Source of the DNA: Klebsormidium nitens | Lineage: Eukaryota; Streptophyta; Klebsormidiophyceae; Klebsormidiales; Klebsormidiaceae | Assembly: GCA_000708835.1 (NCBI GenBank) | Contig: DF236972.1 | Coordinates: forward strand, 62,001 to 126,000 | Direction of reading: 5' to 3' | DNA: 64,000 nt | Shown here: positions 1-12,619 of the stretch, in pieces | Numbering within the stretch: the first letter of the stretch is position 1 | How the letters are laid out: every line of letters begins with the position of its first letter | Program-made: the position numbers and the translations under genes | The notes under the pieces: model-generated | Databases searched by the model: none | Told to the model about the DNA's origin: nothing | The model's input: only the letters and a program-made list of their open reading frames with translations

Positions 1-223
1 TTACTGCCAGTGCAGCGGGATGCTTGAGAAAGGCGCAGCAACCGTCTCTGCAACCATACTTTTGACCTTTTCACCAATCAATTGTAACCTCCGCGTAACT
101 TTTCTTTTTTGGAAAATTCAGCTGAGTCCAGCATATCGATGATTTCGTAATGCCTCCATGCAGGATCATAAGAAATCACGAGACTATTGAAAGCACATTG
201 ACCACTACACGACAAGCGAACGT

Positions 224-3200
224 GTGATTGGGTTGTATGAGACTTCGCACTTTCGGGCGTGGTTTTTGTATTTCCCCTTCGATCTTTTTCCAATCTGCGT
301 GCATGATCAAAAAGCCTATTTTGACACGCGGTTCAGACCCCATTTGCATTCAAAGCGTGATTCGCACCTTCCCCTAGGCTCTTCGTCGAGGTCTGCCAAG
401 AGCACCCCCGCCTCAGTCTCCCCTTCCCGCCGCCCCTCAATCGTCAGCACCCCAAGCGAACCGCTATCCGCCCACGTGGCAAACCCACGTGCTGACACAT
501 GTCCCGAGGCAAAGAAGAGAGCCTTGGACAAGCTCGCGCCCGGCGCTCCGCTTATCGCCGAACTAGAACGGGCAGCCAACGGTGGGAAAGCATCTCAACC
601 GGGAAAGGTCGTCGAGAAGCCGGCGTGGAAAGGCCCTCTTGATGACATGGTGGGCGATTTTGGGGCGGGGTTTGACTTCGACGAGCTGCCGACAGGGCCC
701 CCTCAGAGAAGGAAGACGTTTGCTGGGTTCGAAGGTGAGCGGAGTACTGGAGACGATTTTGTTTGTGCGAGGACGCGAACTTGAAAAGCGAACCCTTTTA
801 GAGCGAACGGATCCCTGATTGTCTGATGTCGACGGCTGGGTTTAGATCGAGGAGAAGGCAGAAAAGTTGTCGTCAATCGTAGGGGTTCTTCCTCAGGGAA
901 CTATTTGCTAGCAGGTCAGAAGTCAGCTCGTGTTGAAAGTTTCCTTAAAACAAGGATTCTGACGTCAGCGGCCTCCTTCAAACGGTAGGTTTGGTGAATG
1001 CTCCAACATCGACTATTCGCGCACGTTGGAACAACTAATTGAGACTCGTCTCGACGGGGAGTCGAGTATTCAATCTTTGCGCGGCCGCTCAATAGATGCA
1101 ACCAACGCAGTGGGGGATAACTAACCTCGTGTGCTGCGCAGACCTTCCTAATCGTCACAATACTCTCTGCAGATTCTGTATCCTGGGACCCCCTGCCGCG
1201 CCCGACTCGCCCTTCCGCCACTCCCCAAGCCAAGCCCCCCGCTGCCCCCCTCCCAAAGAAAACGTCCCCTGCCCAAAAACCTCAAACCCGAAACCAAACC
1301 CAAACCCAAACGCAGAAACGGAAACAAAACCAAGAGCCTGTTTTGCTGGTCATCCCCAACGAGCCCGTCGGGCCGCTGCGACCCAAGCCGCGCCTGTCCA
1401 GGAAGTCCGCCGGCGCTAGCGATGACGTCAGCAAGGAGGCCGGTGACGTCAGCAAGGCGAGGAGTGACGTCGGCAAGGCGCGGGCGCCGCTGCAGGCAAA
1501 GGGCGAGCTGCTGAACGCGATGCCGGTGGATCGGCCCGCTGTTGAAGAAGCGAAAAAGGCGGAACGGCCTGCGGGTTTACAGCAAACCGGCGGAAAACCC
1601 GAGGATCATAAGGGCTCCGCGGGTTCGGCCGTGCGTGATGTCACGTCAGCTGCCAGCGTGGCACCTGGAAGGAAAGAAGCGCCGGCGCGGAAAGCGGGTG
1701 CGGAGGACGGCGAGAAGTCACCAAGTGACGGGACAGCGGACGGGGGAGACGTGCCGACGAGTGACGTCAGCCCACGTCAGCCGGAAGGCGTGAGGCGACT
1801 GCCGTCGTCCAAGATCCCACGGCCACGTGGCACCCCGGGGTTCGCGCTCGCGCACAGGGCGCGGCACTCCCTGCGGTTTGGGGGAGGGGTCGGTGAATTG
1901 TTGAGCGCAACCGAGGGAGCTGCAGTGGGCTCGGAGGGGGATCCCCCAAAGGATGGGGAGGCCGAGAGCTTATCGGCGAGGCGCAGATATACGGAACAGT
2001 GCGAGGAGGTGCGAACAAAAGATTCAAATGCGCCTCCGGCCTATGAGAATCTTTAAAGTCCACGTTTGACTGCATCGGGCCAAATGTGTCCCAGTTTGGG
2101 AACGCGATACAGTGCAAATCTTGGCGGTGTCGTCGGGTTGCCTTGCCTCCGTCGATACAAACGTCATCCTAGTAAAGCGCTGCAGCAGACTAACGGCAGG
2201 TGTGCAATTCACTTCCAGCATGCCTCTGAATTCCAGCAGTACAATTCGTCTTTGCGCTCTCTCTCTCATATTGCTACCAAGTAGTTATGTGCATTAGGCA
2301 CGAGATACAGAGAATAGTTTACCGATCACCTATTGGGGCCCATACCTTCTGTTTGCCCGGGTTTCTCTAGCCTGCCTTATGTCGTGCAACAAACAGACCG
2401 TGTTTTTATCCCTGTGCAGGAGTTTCCGGTGCACCAGGCGGATTCCGCAGAGTTCCTGATCCGGACCCCGTCGAGCGGAATCGACCAGCCCCTGACCGCC
2501 AGCGAGGAGGCTGCTCTTGAACGGCAAGCCGGCAGCTTTCCGACCATCTTATTGCAACGGAACCTTGACGGAAGCGGATCTTCAACGGAACGGAGCGAAG
2601 TTTCCAACGATTTTGGCACCGCCCTTCAGCAGGAGATAGCCGGGCTCAACAATTCGCTAGACGCGATGAAGGAGACGCTCCGCGGCCTGAACGGAAGCGC
2701 AGCGGCACGGCGGAGGAGCAGCGGAAAGCTGAGGAGAGGGAAGGACTCCGCTCGCAGCACGGGGAGCCGCGCGTCTGACGTCAGCAGCCAAGAGGAGGGT
2801 GACACGTGTCGCACCGGCGAGTCGGAGGACGAGGGCGGGTTAGCGCGGGCTTTGAAGGGGCTAACCCTGGTTGGTAACGACAATTTGGGCGAGGGAAGAG
2901 ACAGGGAAAATGGGAAGAGCTCGGAGGCTAAAGACGAGAGGATGGATCCTGGCAAGGCCTCCGATCTGACTGCTCAGATTGCCGATCAAGAGCGGATCCG
3001 GCAGGCTTTGCTGACCGAGATCTCGGCGCGAACTGTAGCCAACCCTTTGCTGGCTGAGCATCAGAGGGATTTCCTGAGCGAGTCGCAGGGGGAGTGGGCG
3101 GTAGTGACTGGGGAGGAGAGCCACGTGTCAGCATGTGCGCCTGTCCCCGTCAGCAGGGACGGAGTTGCGAAGAGGGACTCCGTTCTGGAGGACGACTATG

Positions 3201-4776
3201 AAGATGACTTTGAGGCGGGTGCGGCGGAAGAGGCGGAAGGCCGGGGCGGTGACGAGGGTTTCGACGTCGAAGGCGTGGAGGGGCAGTTTGAGGCGGCCGC
3301 TTTCGACGTCGAAGGCGAGGAGCTGGTGGAAGTGGGCAGTGGAGGCGACCAGAAAGCCAGGTGCAGCACTGTTCCATTCGCAGAATCCGTTCTCCCCTCC
3401 GGCGTCGGGAGTGAAAGAATCGTTGGAATGAAGCGTATCCCGTTAGAGTCTGGCCCTTTGGGGCGACGCTCCAGTTCCTTTCCAAGACTTTGGAGAAGAA
3501 ATGAAGTCTTCCAGCTAGCTACGGTGATGTTGTCGGATCATGCCGCATCCGTATTGAAGATGTTCAGAAGGACTTTCGCACGTTCGTCTAGACTCCTTCA
3601 GAACATTTCGTCAGAAGAAGGCTCTTTGCATCAGATTCAAGTAACGTTGAAGATTGTGTGACTCTTTGAGGCGTCAACGGAGCGCTCGCGCACCTCTTGA
3701 GAATAGTCTTCAGACATTTGGTTGATACAGGACACAGGACCGGGAAAAGAGGGGACTGCAACACCCGGAGCAGACACTCACACTGTGTCCCACGGTCAGG
3801 GTTTGGTCGACATGCCCGTTGCGACTGCTTCTTCGCGGTGTTCAACTGTCAATGCTCGTGGACAAACATTTTTCATCAAGAGCAGTGCCTGCGCCTCAGC
3901 AACCTAACCTTTGGCAGGCCCTCTAAAAATAGATTCAAAGTGTCATCACAGTTCATAGATGCCTCCTGCAGATCTTTGTTAAATCTTCTTCATTCCCGGT
4001 AGCAAACCCATTTTCCCGCTGGGCCCGTGATCGTATCTTACTCAGAGTCGTCATGCTTAACCTGATTTTGACCGGTTTGTTGCAGTCCGCGGGCCGGCTT
4101 CCTCGCACGGCTGTCATACCAGGTGGATGGGGTGCGGGGCTCTCGAGAGGTAAGGGAGCCCTGCTGACGTCATCACCCCGTCATCATCACTCGTAGGTCG
4201 ACCTATGCAAGTATCATTGACAACGTGTTAGGATCTTTTCGATCGCACATAGGTGCATATTAGACTCCTCCTTTCTCGAGTTGAAGTATCGAACGTGCGA
4301 TTCTGGAGAGTCCGGCCTTTTAGCTTGGTCGGGATGTTCTTTGCCCCTGGATTGGCGGCAGGGTTAGTAGCGACGTGTCCAAGGATCTTCTATAGAAACT
4401 GGGACGCCACGTGTCTGTCTTCCGCTCGGGAAGCGTTTGGAGTGGGAAAGCAGGAGCAGCGGCCTCTTCGTTTTCTGGATAAAACGGAACGCATCACTCT
4501 TATCAATGTACCACGGTTCAATTATTTCGCCAAGGATAGGAGGCGTCGCTTCAGCTCTGTTGTAAAGGTCGATTTGCTGCGCGCTTATACGAAGGTCTGG
4601 ATGCTTGACACAAGGATGTTTGTGCGCAGGAGTCCTTGCCAGCAAGCCCCGAGCGGTTAGTCGCTGGCGGCTTCGCCCAGCTGACTGCCCGGGGGACAAA
4701 GAGAGTACCCGACATGGAGGGCCTCACCGCCGAGATCGAGAAGCTGGAACAAGAGATGCAACGGCTTAGACGGTGA
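224..4776 (+). CDS. Hypothetical low-complexity protein, 5' end missing
   Basis: I do not recognise this gene. Five exons join in phase: up to 734 (donor gtgagc), 1173-2008, 2420-3360, 4086-4149 and 4630-4776 (TGA). The first exon has no usable ATG in frame, so the true start lies upstream, possibly outside the window; 224 is only the open-frame limit. The protein is rich in Ser, Pro, Lys, Glu and Gly. It has a QTQTQTQ tract, DVSKARSDVGKAR-type repeats, an acidic patch EDDYEDDFEAG around nt 3190-3220, and a short C-terminal coiled-coil segment (MEGLTAEIEKLEQEMQRLRR). This suggests a largely disordered scaffold-like protein. The junction from the third to the fourth exon is the least certain; the others match both consensus and phase. 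No function is inferred. Confidence 0.55.
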
Positions 4777-7273
4777 TCGAAAATTTAGCAATCAAGGAGC
4801 CCGCTGTCCAGTTGCGGCGAACACGTTTCTGATCAGGCTCGCAATTTTTAAGGGGCTTCGGCGGAGATACATAATGAGGCGGACATGCGTGTCTCAGCCA
4901 ATTTGCAAGGGCCAACTTAGCTCCTATTAAAGCCGTAGGCTGCTCTATCCCTTATTTCCGGTGTCAGTGTCGGACCATTGGACGCGGCCAGTTATTGGCC
5001 GTCACTGCTTAATTCCATGCCATGATTTGACTCGCTTATCAAATTACCCTCGATTTAGTGTATGCAGAACTGAATTCATCCTCTGAGATCAAAATTCCGA
5101 CTATCGGGTCCTCATATATACGAGCTTGTATGTGACCGCAGGTAGATCTGCATACAACTCGTAGCTTGCCACAGTGTCCGACGTCCAATAGCGGAGTATC
5201 TTAACAAGCTGCAGGCCGCGCTGCTGGCCATGTATGTGACATAATTGAGCCTACATATGCGCCATTCATTGGTGGCGGCCACCGTTCGCGCGCTTTTCGC
5301 CAAGGTCTTTTTTTCACTGGATTACTGCCGGATGTACATGCCCAATATGTATGTCATGTGCATATATGGACAGTTATTTTTTCTGCAGGAATTCAATGAT
5401 GCGCACACAGTGTATATTATAGCTTTTTGTTAGTGATTATAAGAAATGATTGGTCATGGTCGCGCATGAGGTGCAGCTGAGCTAGATTTAGGTGTAGCAG
5501 AATGATTGAATTGCATCTATAGGGCCGGGGAATTATTGACAGTAGACTTAGAAGACCATGCCCATTCAGGTTGAAGCACGTCACGGCGTGCAATGTTTGA
5601 GAGACACGACAAACGCGACAAAAAGCACCATGCCGCGCCCATGGGAGTCGCAAGTGAATTCAATTTATTATGCATGTACTGAAAGTCGCTTCTCTCACAT
5701 TGAATGTGACGACCGAAACAACTAACCTCAGTAAGGTGCTAGCTCAAGTCAGGACCGACAATTGCAGCTATGAGATCATGAAAGAAAAACTCAGCCAAGA
5801 AGCATTCTATTGATCGTCAAAAGCGGAGCATAGATACACATACGGATTGCCAATGGATGAAAGTTTGAAGAATCATGACCCTAAAGCTGCATGAAGATCC
5901 GCATATTCAAGCTTGCGAAAGTACCCTCCCAAGCTTATTTCTTTGGTTCAATTTTGAAAGGGAAGACACAGCCAGACCTCGAGCAGGACAACAAGCAGAG
6001 GAAGAACAATAAAAATTTGATGCAACGATAACCCAAGCATTCGCGGCGCAAGAGTCAGGGCAAGACCGCCAGCAAGGCAGGACCAAAATGCTTAACGTCT
6101 GCTCAGAGCAATTTAGCATGCTTATTGTTTGCTTAAAGTACTTCCAAAGGCTCAATCTCAGATTCTGCACAACATAGAGCAGGGGCTTTGCCTGACATGG
6201 GAAAAAAAAAACGGACAAAGCAGAAACCCCTTAGCACAAACCACGGTCTGCTTTTCCCACATGTCTTGACCCCAAAAGAAAACCCGAAGAAATCATTGAA
6301 GGAAGATCAAGCCGAAAGCCCAGAACAACAATGCTCCGCACAACTCCGCCGACAAAACTCTGGGCTGCTTCCTTTCCTGAGCATGCTCAGAGCTCCAGGA
6401 CTCTGCTCCTGGTCAGATGCCAGGACTGAAGCTGATGTGTGCTAAACCTTATGCGCTGGCTAACGAAGGGCAACATAACTCATGTGTTCACAGGAAAAAG
6501 GAGGTACAAGAGAGCCAGAAAGAAAATACAATACAACAGCTAGACTCCCAGCTGCCCGACCCTCTCAAAACTCCACCGGCAATAAGCAACCAGCAAGCCT
6601 CAAGTAGAAACCCGGACCCAAGAGCTGAGCAAAACAAGAGAAGAGAAGTCTGAGAAGTCTCTGGCCAATGAGTCAACACCCGACAAGCTACTCGACCCTT
6701 AGCTGCTGTTGAATCCTGGGGCAAGATTGAAAACCCCTCACGCAAAGGCTTTTGACCTTGCAACCTGCAACTTAGAATGAAACCGCGACAAAGACTGATA
6801 TAATAGTCCAACCAAGAAGCACCAAACTAGGGTTTTGGAGGTAAAAGAACTCCATGTAAGTGCCAAGCTCAGATGAAACCCAAACTACAACTAATGAGCT
6901 AAAGGACCCTGACGGCAGCAATACTGGCTGACAAGCAGCCTGAGACATGCACCCATGCACAAACATGACACAGATGGCAATATGCAGCTCATAAACACCG
7001 ATTTGGCCGGTCGGCAATGATATCAATGTCTGTAGCATGCTTCTAATGATCGAGCAAAGTACTTTACAAGCATCCTGTGAGAGTTCAAGACCGCTAACTT
7101 GACCTGTCTACGTCTAACTGCTCCTACCTACATATCTGCATCTGGCACTACAAGTGGACAACTAACCAGGAAGACCAGCTACAGTCCTGTCCCAAGGCAG
7201 GAAGCCACCGACCCACCTTGCTTGGACCCTTCGCCAGCCTCAAATGAATGGACCTGCTGTCACCCTTGACTTG
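4777..7273. other. Intergenic, no gene seen
   Basis: About 2.5 kb between the coiled-coil-ending gene and the stop of the A20/AN1 gene. Reading frames here are short, start at non-ATG codons or lack splice-phase partners, and none resembles a family. The part nearest 7273 probably holds the 3' UTR of the A20/AN1 gene. Confidence 0.5.
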
Positions 7274-7828
7274 CTAGATCCTGTCGACCTTGCTTCCCAC
7301 AACCAGAGGGTTTGCCTTGGCAATCGCATCCTGACCGAGCTTCCTGTAATCAAATCGACACTCATGCCTGTCTGAGTAGCGGTGCTGTGAGCAGAAAGTG
7401 TCCCCGCAGCGGCATTTGAACCCCGTCAGACCGACGCGCTTCTTGCAGGATGCGCACCGATTCGCCGGCTTCTGCTGCTCAGGAGCCTGTCCGCTTGCAG
7501 AGGGAGTGCTCTCCTGCGGTCTCTCCGAAGCTCCCCCCTGGTCCAACAACCTGGCAACTGCTCCAGACTCCTCCTGCTCCACTCTGCTCTTGGTCACATC
7601 CACATCCATCGTCTTAGGGGCCTCAGCCGCCTTTTCCGTATCCACAGCCGTGCTCTCCTTCTGCTTTGACTGCTTGAGCACCGTCTCTTTGAAGCACTTG
7701 GAGCACATCATGCCAGTATCCGCAGACCCAAAGAAGCCACACCCATTGCGGCAGAGCACTGGACCGGTAGGCGGGTTGAAGGGCACGTCGCGGGACTCCA
7801 TCCCCTTGCGGCCTTGGTGGTCAGCCAT
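7274..7828 (-). CDS. A20/AN1 zinc-finger stress-associated protein (SAP)
   Basis: Single-exon gene encoding 184 residues, starting at the ATG of MADHQGRKG. An in-frame extension upstream has no family similarity and is probably 5' UTR. An A20 finger lies at about residues 24-48 (C26, C30, C42, C45 in CRNGCGFF and MMCSKCFKE). An AN1 finger lies at about 125-161 (CASCKKRVG, FKCRCGDTFCSQHRYSDRHEC), followed by FDYRKLGQDAIAKANP. The length, domain order and lack of introns are typical of plant SAPs. Known members bind ubiquitin and act in abiotic stress responses; that role here is inferred from the family. The linker is Gln/Glu/Ser/Ala-rich and poorly conserved. The family assignment is secure. 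Confidence 0.95.
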   Translation of the reverse strand: MADHQGRKGMESRDVPFNPPTGPVLCRNGCGFFGSADTGMMCSKCFKETVLKQSKQKESTAVDTEKAAEAPKTMDVDVTKSRVEQEESGAVARLLDQGGASERPQESTPSASGQAPEQQKPANRCASCKKRVGLTGFKCRCGDTFCSQHRYSDRHECRFDYRKLGQDAIAKANPLVVGSKVDRI

Positions 7829-8640
7829 CTCTTTTCCGATGAAGACCAGCGACAAAACGCGAAGCGCTGATGTCGAAAGGAGCAAGGACGCGAAGGAGAG
7901 GCGCCTGCAACTCAAATGGCTAACAAATTTGTGACTATTTGATGGAAGCAGCTTCCCGTAAATACAGAAGAAGGCGCCCTGGAAACAGGTGACCTCGCTG
8001 TCACCTGCACCGCTTTCCACGGGTTACCGCTGCCCGTACATGCACCATGAATGAATGGTCGCGCAGCATTGTCAAGTTCTCAGATGGCGCAAGCACTGTA
8101 ACGCTTCAGCACAAACTATGTTTCAGCGTTACACAGACATCCTGGTGTTCGTACCTGCCATACGCGGCGTTCTGTTCGGGGGTTAATTTTCGACGGTCCG
8201 TATGGTCAACTGCAGCCATGTGGGACCGGGCAGGCTGCAGGTGCAAGACTGAGCTGGCCGAGCCGGTTTAGCACGTGGAATTTATCGCGGTTTGACAAAC
8301 GAAGTCTCTGGGACACCAGTTTCAACCTCTAAACTGGAGACCGGAGGCCCTTCTAGAGGGATGCCGAAGGGCAGTCGGCGAGACAGGCTGGGCAGCATTC
8401 CCCGTTGAATCTGAAACCTTCTAGACGTCTCGACGAAACTTTAGTCTGTTTCACGGGTGGGTTACATATTCAAACCAGTTGGAGACAATCCAAGATCGCA
8501 GATTCGAATCAAGTGGAGGCTGTGGAGCACGATCAGATTATTCTGGGTGACTGCCCACCATATCATGCTCAGCCCGGTAGGTACCGCTTTGTACATAGAT
8601 TGTGTAATCTGCTCTTGCATCGTCCACCTTCAAGACTCGT

Positions 8641-8735
8641 GATTGTGTGGCCTAATGGATAAGGCGCTTGCCTCCGGTCGGAGTTACATCCGTGGACACA
8701 GCAAGAGACTCGGGGTTCGAGTCCCCGCACAATCG
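8641..8735 (+). tRNA. tRNA-Arg(CCG) with a 22-nt intron
   Basis: The acceptor stem GATTGTG pairs perfectly with CACAATC, with discriminator G at 8735. The D arm is GCC-TAATGGATAA-GGC. The anticodon stem CTTGC/GCAAG surrounds the loop C-T-CCG-G, giving anticodon CCG at 8674-8676. The T arm is CGGGG-TTCGAGT-CCCCG. An intron at 8678-8699 sits at the canonical 37/38 site, and its first bases (CGGAG) can pair with the anticodon region, as in eukaryotic pre-tRNAs. A T-run just after 8735 fits a Pol III terminator. Confidence 0.93.
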
Positions 8736-10609
8736 CTTCTTTTTGCGGTCTCCCGGCGCGGTGCACTGTTGCACTAGGCACTGTCTTGAGTTTTGACCTC
8801 GTTTTGACTTGATGACTTCGGCCTGTCGTTCCTTCTGTCCTCCTGTTTACTCAACTTCAGGACTGTGATACGATCGCCCACCTGTCAAAATCTATAATCG
8901 TATCGGCCCTTATAATATAGTCGATATAGGATTACAGTGTCCCCATTGAGGCGCCCGGGGACTCGCCAATTAAAGCTCAAAAGGCGATCCGACTGCCGTT
9001 TGGTGTGCCAATCTCATGGTAACTGCTTATTGTTTAATGCCCTCAACCGCTATGGCCCCTTAAGAAGCACAGTCTTCGGCAAGGCTAAAAAACTGTTTTT
9101 GACTCCACAACTTGCACTCAATATGCAGCTACAAGTCGTTTCCATGGCTATATGCAAACCCGAAGTTACAGTGTATGTACCGTACTATATAAGAATATAA
9201 CCATCGAATTTAGGTAGCATGGTATCATTGAAGGGTGTGCAATTACGACTATTGCAGTTAAACTGAATTACCATGCCTGAGTACGTACAGTCAATATAGT
9301 AGCTTCAACTTCCATGGGGCTGCACCTCTGCACGTACGACATGTAAGGTTGATTCCCTTGTACCTCTGCAAGAGCAGATCGTGCTCAAAGTTCACAATAT
9401 TATGCAGATATAACATGCGTGTCGCACCAATGCGCCCTTAGCCACACACGATGGACATTAAGCCCAGAAAATCATAGAAAAACAGAATGTTGCAGCTAGT
9501 AACAAGTTGTCTCGTGAACTTGGAAAAGCAGGTAGTTTTAGAATCATGCCATAAATATAATCATACCACGTGGTACTGCAGTATTCGATACCGCCGCAGC
9601 TAGACTTTTTTGTGCAACAAGCCACATAATCATGGAATTAAGCCTATGGCCCATGTGGCTACGGCGTTTGAAAAGAGAACATCATTTATCATTTCGGATC
9701 TATCGTGGCGTTGACATCCAACGTCTGTCGCAATTGGCAGTTGATGACTCATGACGGTCAAGCTTACGTATGGTGTCAATGGCAAAGGTTTGGGACTCTC
9801 TGCTTGGAAGATTAGCTGCCCATGGGAAGCGTCGACATGTATGAGTGCCACTCGGAAATGAATGACTTATTGAGACGAATGCTCTGATGCTGGATAAGGA
9901 GGTCCGCACTATAGGATAACAAGTGCGCCAGGACGCACCTGCTTCCTTGAGAACTTTTGCGCCACGAGAAATNNNNNNNNNNNNNNNNNNNNNNNNNNNN
10001 NNNNNNNNNNNNNNNNNNNNNNNNNNNNNNNNNNNNNNNNNNNNNNNNNNNNNNNNNNNNNNNNNNNNNNNNNNNNNNNNNNNNNNNNNNNNNNNNNNNN
10101 NNNNNNNNNNNNNNNNNNNNNNNNNNNNNNNNNNNNNNNNNNNNNNNNNNNNNNNNNNNNNNNNNNNNNNNNNNNNNNNNNNNNNNNNNNNNNNNNNNNN
10201 NNNNNNNNNNNNNNNNNNNNNNNNNNNNNNNNNNNNNNNNNNNNNNNNNNNNNNNNNNNNNNNNNNNNNNNNNNNNNNNNNNNNNNNNNNNNNNNNNNNN
10301 NNNNNNNNNNNNNNNNNNNNNNNNNNNNNNNNNNNNNNNNNNNNNNNNNNNNNNNNNNNNNNNNNNNNNNNNNNNNNNNNNNNNNNNNNNNNNNNNNNNN
10401 NNNNNNNNNNNTTGATGCACCAATTGGCTAAAGGCGTTATTGAATGGAACTTACCATGCACGAATGAAGCAGAACACCATCATGGTGCAAGATAACCAAA
10501 CAAAATTGAGTGAGTGGTAATGTGACTGCATGAAAGGCAAGCAACTGATCCCATGATTCATTTCAACGAAAGCACCGAGTCTTGTGCATCCTTGGGCTTT
10601 GATATTTAC
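8736..10609. other. Intergenic with assembly gap
   Basis: No convincing exon is visible between the tRNA and the ELIP stop codon. The visible sequence is AT-rich with many short stops. Long open frames reported across this stretch exist only because they read through the run of Ns. Confidence 0.5.
9973..10411. other. Assembly gap (439 N)
   Basis: Unbroken run of N. Its true length and content cannot be known from this sequence. Confidence 1.
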
Positions 10610-12112
10610 TCAAAAGTTGAAGAATTTCCCGCCAAAAAAGGCCTCCCCTCTGAAAACCTCTACAAGAACCAACCCCAAAAACCCAAGCATAGCAACTCGT
10701 CCCGTGTTCCTTTCTACCACGGAGTTGAAGAACTTAAGTTGCTCGGGCATGCCCCCAGGCTTGGCTGCATCTAGTAGTTCACCGAGGCCTTCGTCGGCAA
10801 TGAACTTCGGCGCCAAAGAAGCTAGTGTGAAAACAAAGATAGTGGTAAAGACGTTCCCTGCAATGCACGCAAGATGACAGACTCGTAAGAGAGAAGAGTA
10901 ATACCAATTTCCAGCTTCCTCCAACTATTAGTGCTTCAACGGCAGTGTCAGCGAAGGCCAGGGCGGGCAGTCTTTGGTAAGAGTGGCGGTTGTCATTCTA
11001 ATCTGAAATGATGTTGAGGTTGGGCACGGGTTGCAGTGCTCATGTCAAACTATATGCCCTTGATGTTCTTCTTCGATAGAATTGGAAGGACAAATGGAAT
11101 TAGTTCAATAGGAAGATAAGGTTCTCACCTCCGTTTGCCAAGAGCTGGTCCAACGCGGTTTGCTTCGTGCTGAACTCAGCGGCCGCCGTGGCGACGAACC
11201 CAAGCATTGCTAGTCTCCCATTGACAATCTCAGGGGCTGACCCACTGCACAAGGCAGAACCGTTCAAAATATGAGTACCTTCAGTAGATCCAGAATCCAA
11301 GTAATGAAGAATAGACAACTGAGCAGCAAAAAGGAGACAAACATGGAAAAAGGTTAGGAACAGCGATGTCCCAAGGTAAGCGCAAGTGAGCCTGGCACAC
11401 CTGAACGCCATCAGCTCCTCAAACGTTTCATTGTCCCCAAACTTCCTTGCTCCTCCTGAAGCAGTTGTCTCCCCTTCCTTTGGCGCCTTCGGGGGCATGG
11501 GTGGTCTGTCATCGACAGGTTTCCTCGGTGTAGGCCGCGCAACTTGTGGTCGTTGCGGCGCTCCTGAAGATCCTGCAGTGGTTTCCTGCATATCGCCAGA
11601 CTTCATGAGTAATGCAGGCCTGTTCTATCTGACATATTTCGCGCTTCTTTCAGTCGGAGCAAACTTAATGCGCCAGATATCAGTATAGTACCTCGAAGTA
11701 GTTTTCCAAAAGGAGGCAGCCAACATTAGCAGTATGTGACTGAGAGGCTTGTGATACGATTCATTTGAGTGGCCGTTAATCCATTGGCCTGATCTGACAG
11801 GACTTCAACGCTCCAATATGCAGCACGCTCTTCCAATAGATACTAGTCGGACAATGTGCGGCTTGTAACCTGAAACTAGAGAAGCCGGAAGAATGAGCTG
11901 CACTGTGGTGATGTGTCGCTTGCCTGGTTCGTCTGAGCATCCGCTCTCACGCCATTGCAAGCTGTGTTGGAGCGCGAACAGGAGCAATGCCTGGGGAACG
12001 GCAGGCGGGACTGATACTGGGGCTCGCTCAGGTTTAAGCCACTTCTTTGCAGGCCCTTGGACACAGCCGCCTTTTGGGCCGCGTGCGAGAACGAGACAGC
12101 CCTTGTTGCCAT
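10610..12112 (-). CDS. Early light-induced protein (ELIP), plastid-targeted
   Basis: Four exons on the minus strand: 12112-11924, 11585-11401, 11244-11129 and 10857-10610, giving 245 residues with all phases consistent. Residues 1-63 (MATRAVSFSHAAQ...) are Ser/Arg/Ala-rich and look like a chloroplast transit peptide. A Pro-rich linker follows. Helix 1 carries PEIVNGRLAMLGFV (about 129-142), helix 2 is NVFTTIFVFTLASLAP, and helix 3 carries ERNTGRVAMLGF. The two E-x-x-N-G-R-x-A-M-L-G-type motifs are the chlorophyll-binding signature of the ELIP/light-harvesting superfamily; the second has T in place of the first small residue. Known ELIPs sit in thylakoids and are photoprotective under high light. 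Intron 1 uses a GC donor (CAG|GCAAGC). It is divergent from heme oxygenase. Confidence 0.9.
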
Positions 12113-12619
12113 GATGCAACCGTTACCTCAAAGTTGCAGCTAGGTACAAGCGCGCCTGTCCTTGCTGCTTGCAATGTCCTCCTCCTTGACTCTTGCTTGA
12201 GCGCCCTGAACATCGACTGCCAGTGCCAGTTTCTTGACGCACTTTCCTGGAGCTCAGATCAGCTCGTCAGAAACAAGCTTCACAAACTCACGGCTCGGAG
12301 TTCTTGAGAGTTACGAACATCTCCGATGAAGCTTTGGCGAGCGAACACGTCGGACACTTCTTTAAACTTTGACACGTGGGCACCAGATATTGGCAGACGC
12401 ATGGCCTATGTACAGTACACTGCTGGAGCTAGGACTAGTAGTAGGAGATCTTGTGTGCAATTCCTCTTGTCTTGCACAGGTTGCTGGAGGATTGCATTTC
12501 AATTGTGATCATTCTTCAGGTGCCCAGCTCACCCAATTCTTGCAACAGGCGTCACTGGTCAGTGTGTCTTCTTTGCTAAAACAAGTTTGGAATTCTTGGT
12601 CGTCACACGCGGCGTCATA
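12113..12619. promoter_or_regulatory. Shared upstream region of ELIP and heme oxygenase
   Basis: The 507 bp between the two divergent start codons must hold the promoters and 5' UTRs of both genes. It contains a perfect G-box, CACGTG, at 12373-12378 in the context GACACGTGGGC, and another ACGT core near 12347. G-boxes bind bZIP/bHLH factors and are common in light-responsive plant promoters. Co-regulation of the two genes is inference. Confidence 0.5.

Noticed and set aside
4253-4699. Overlapping 111-135-codon frames on both strands
   Set aside because: They overlap the final intron and last exon of the first gene in other frames; the phase-consistent exon at 4630 explains the coding signal.
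9700-10495. Long open frames on both strands over 9700-10495
   Set aside because: They consist mostly of unknown residues from the N gap and carry no real coding evidence.
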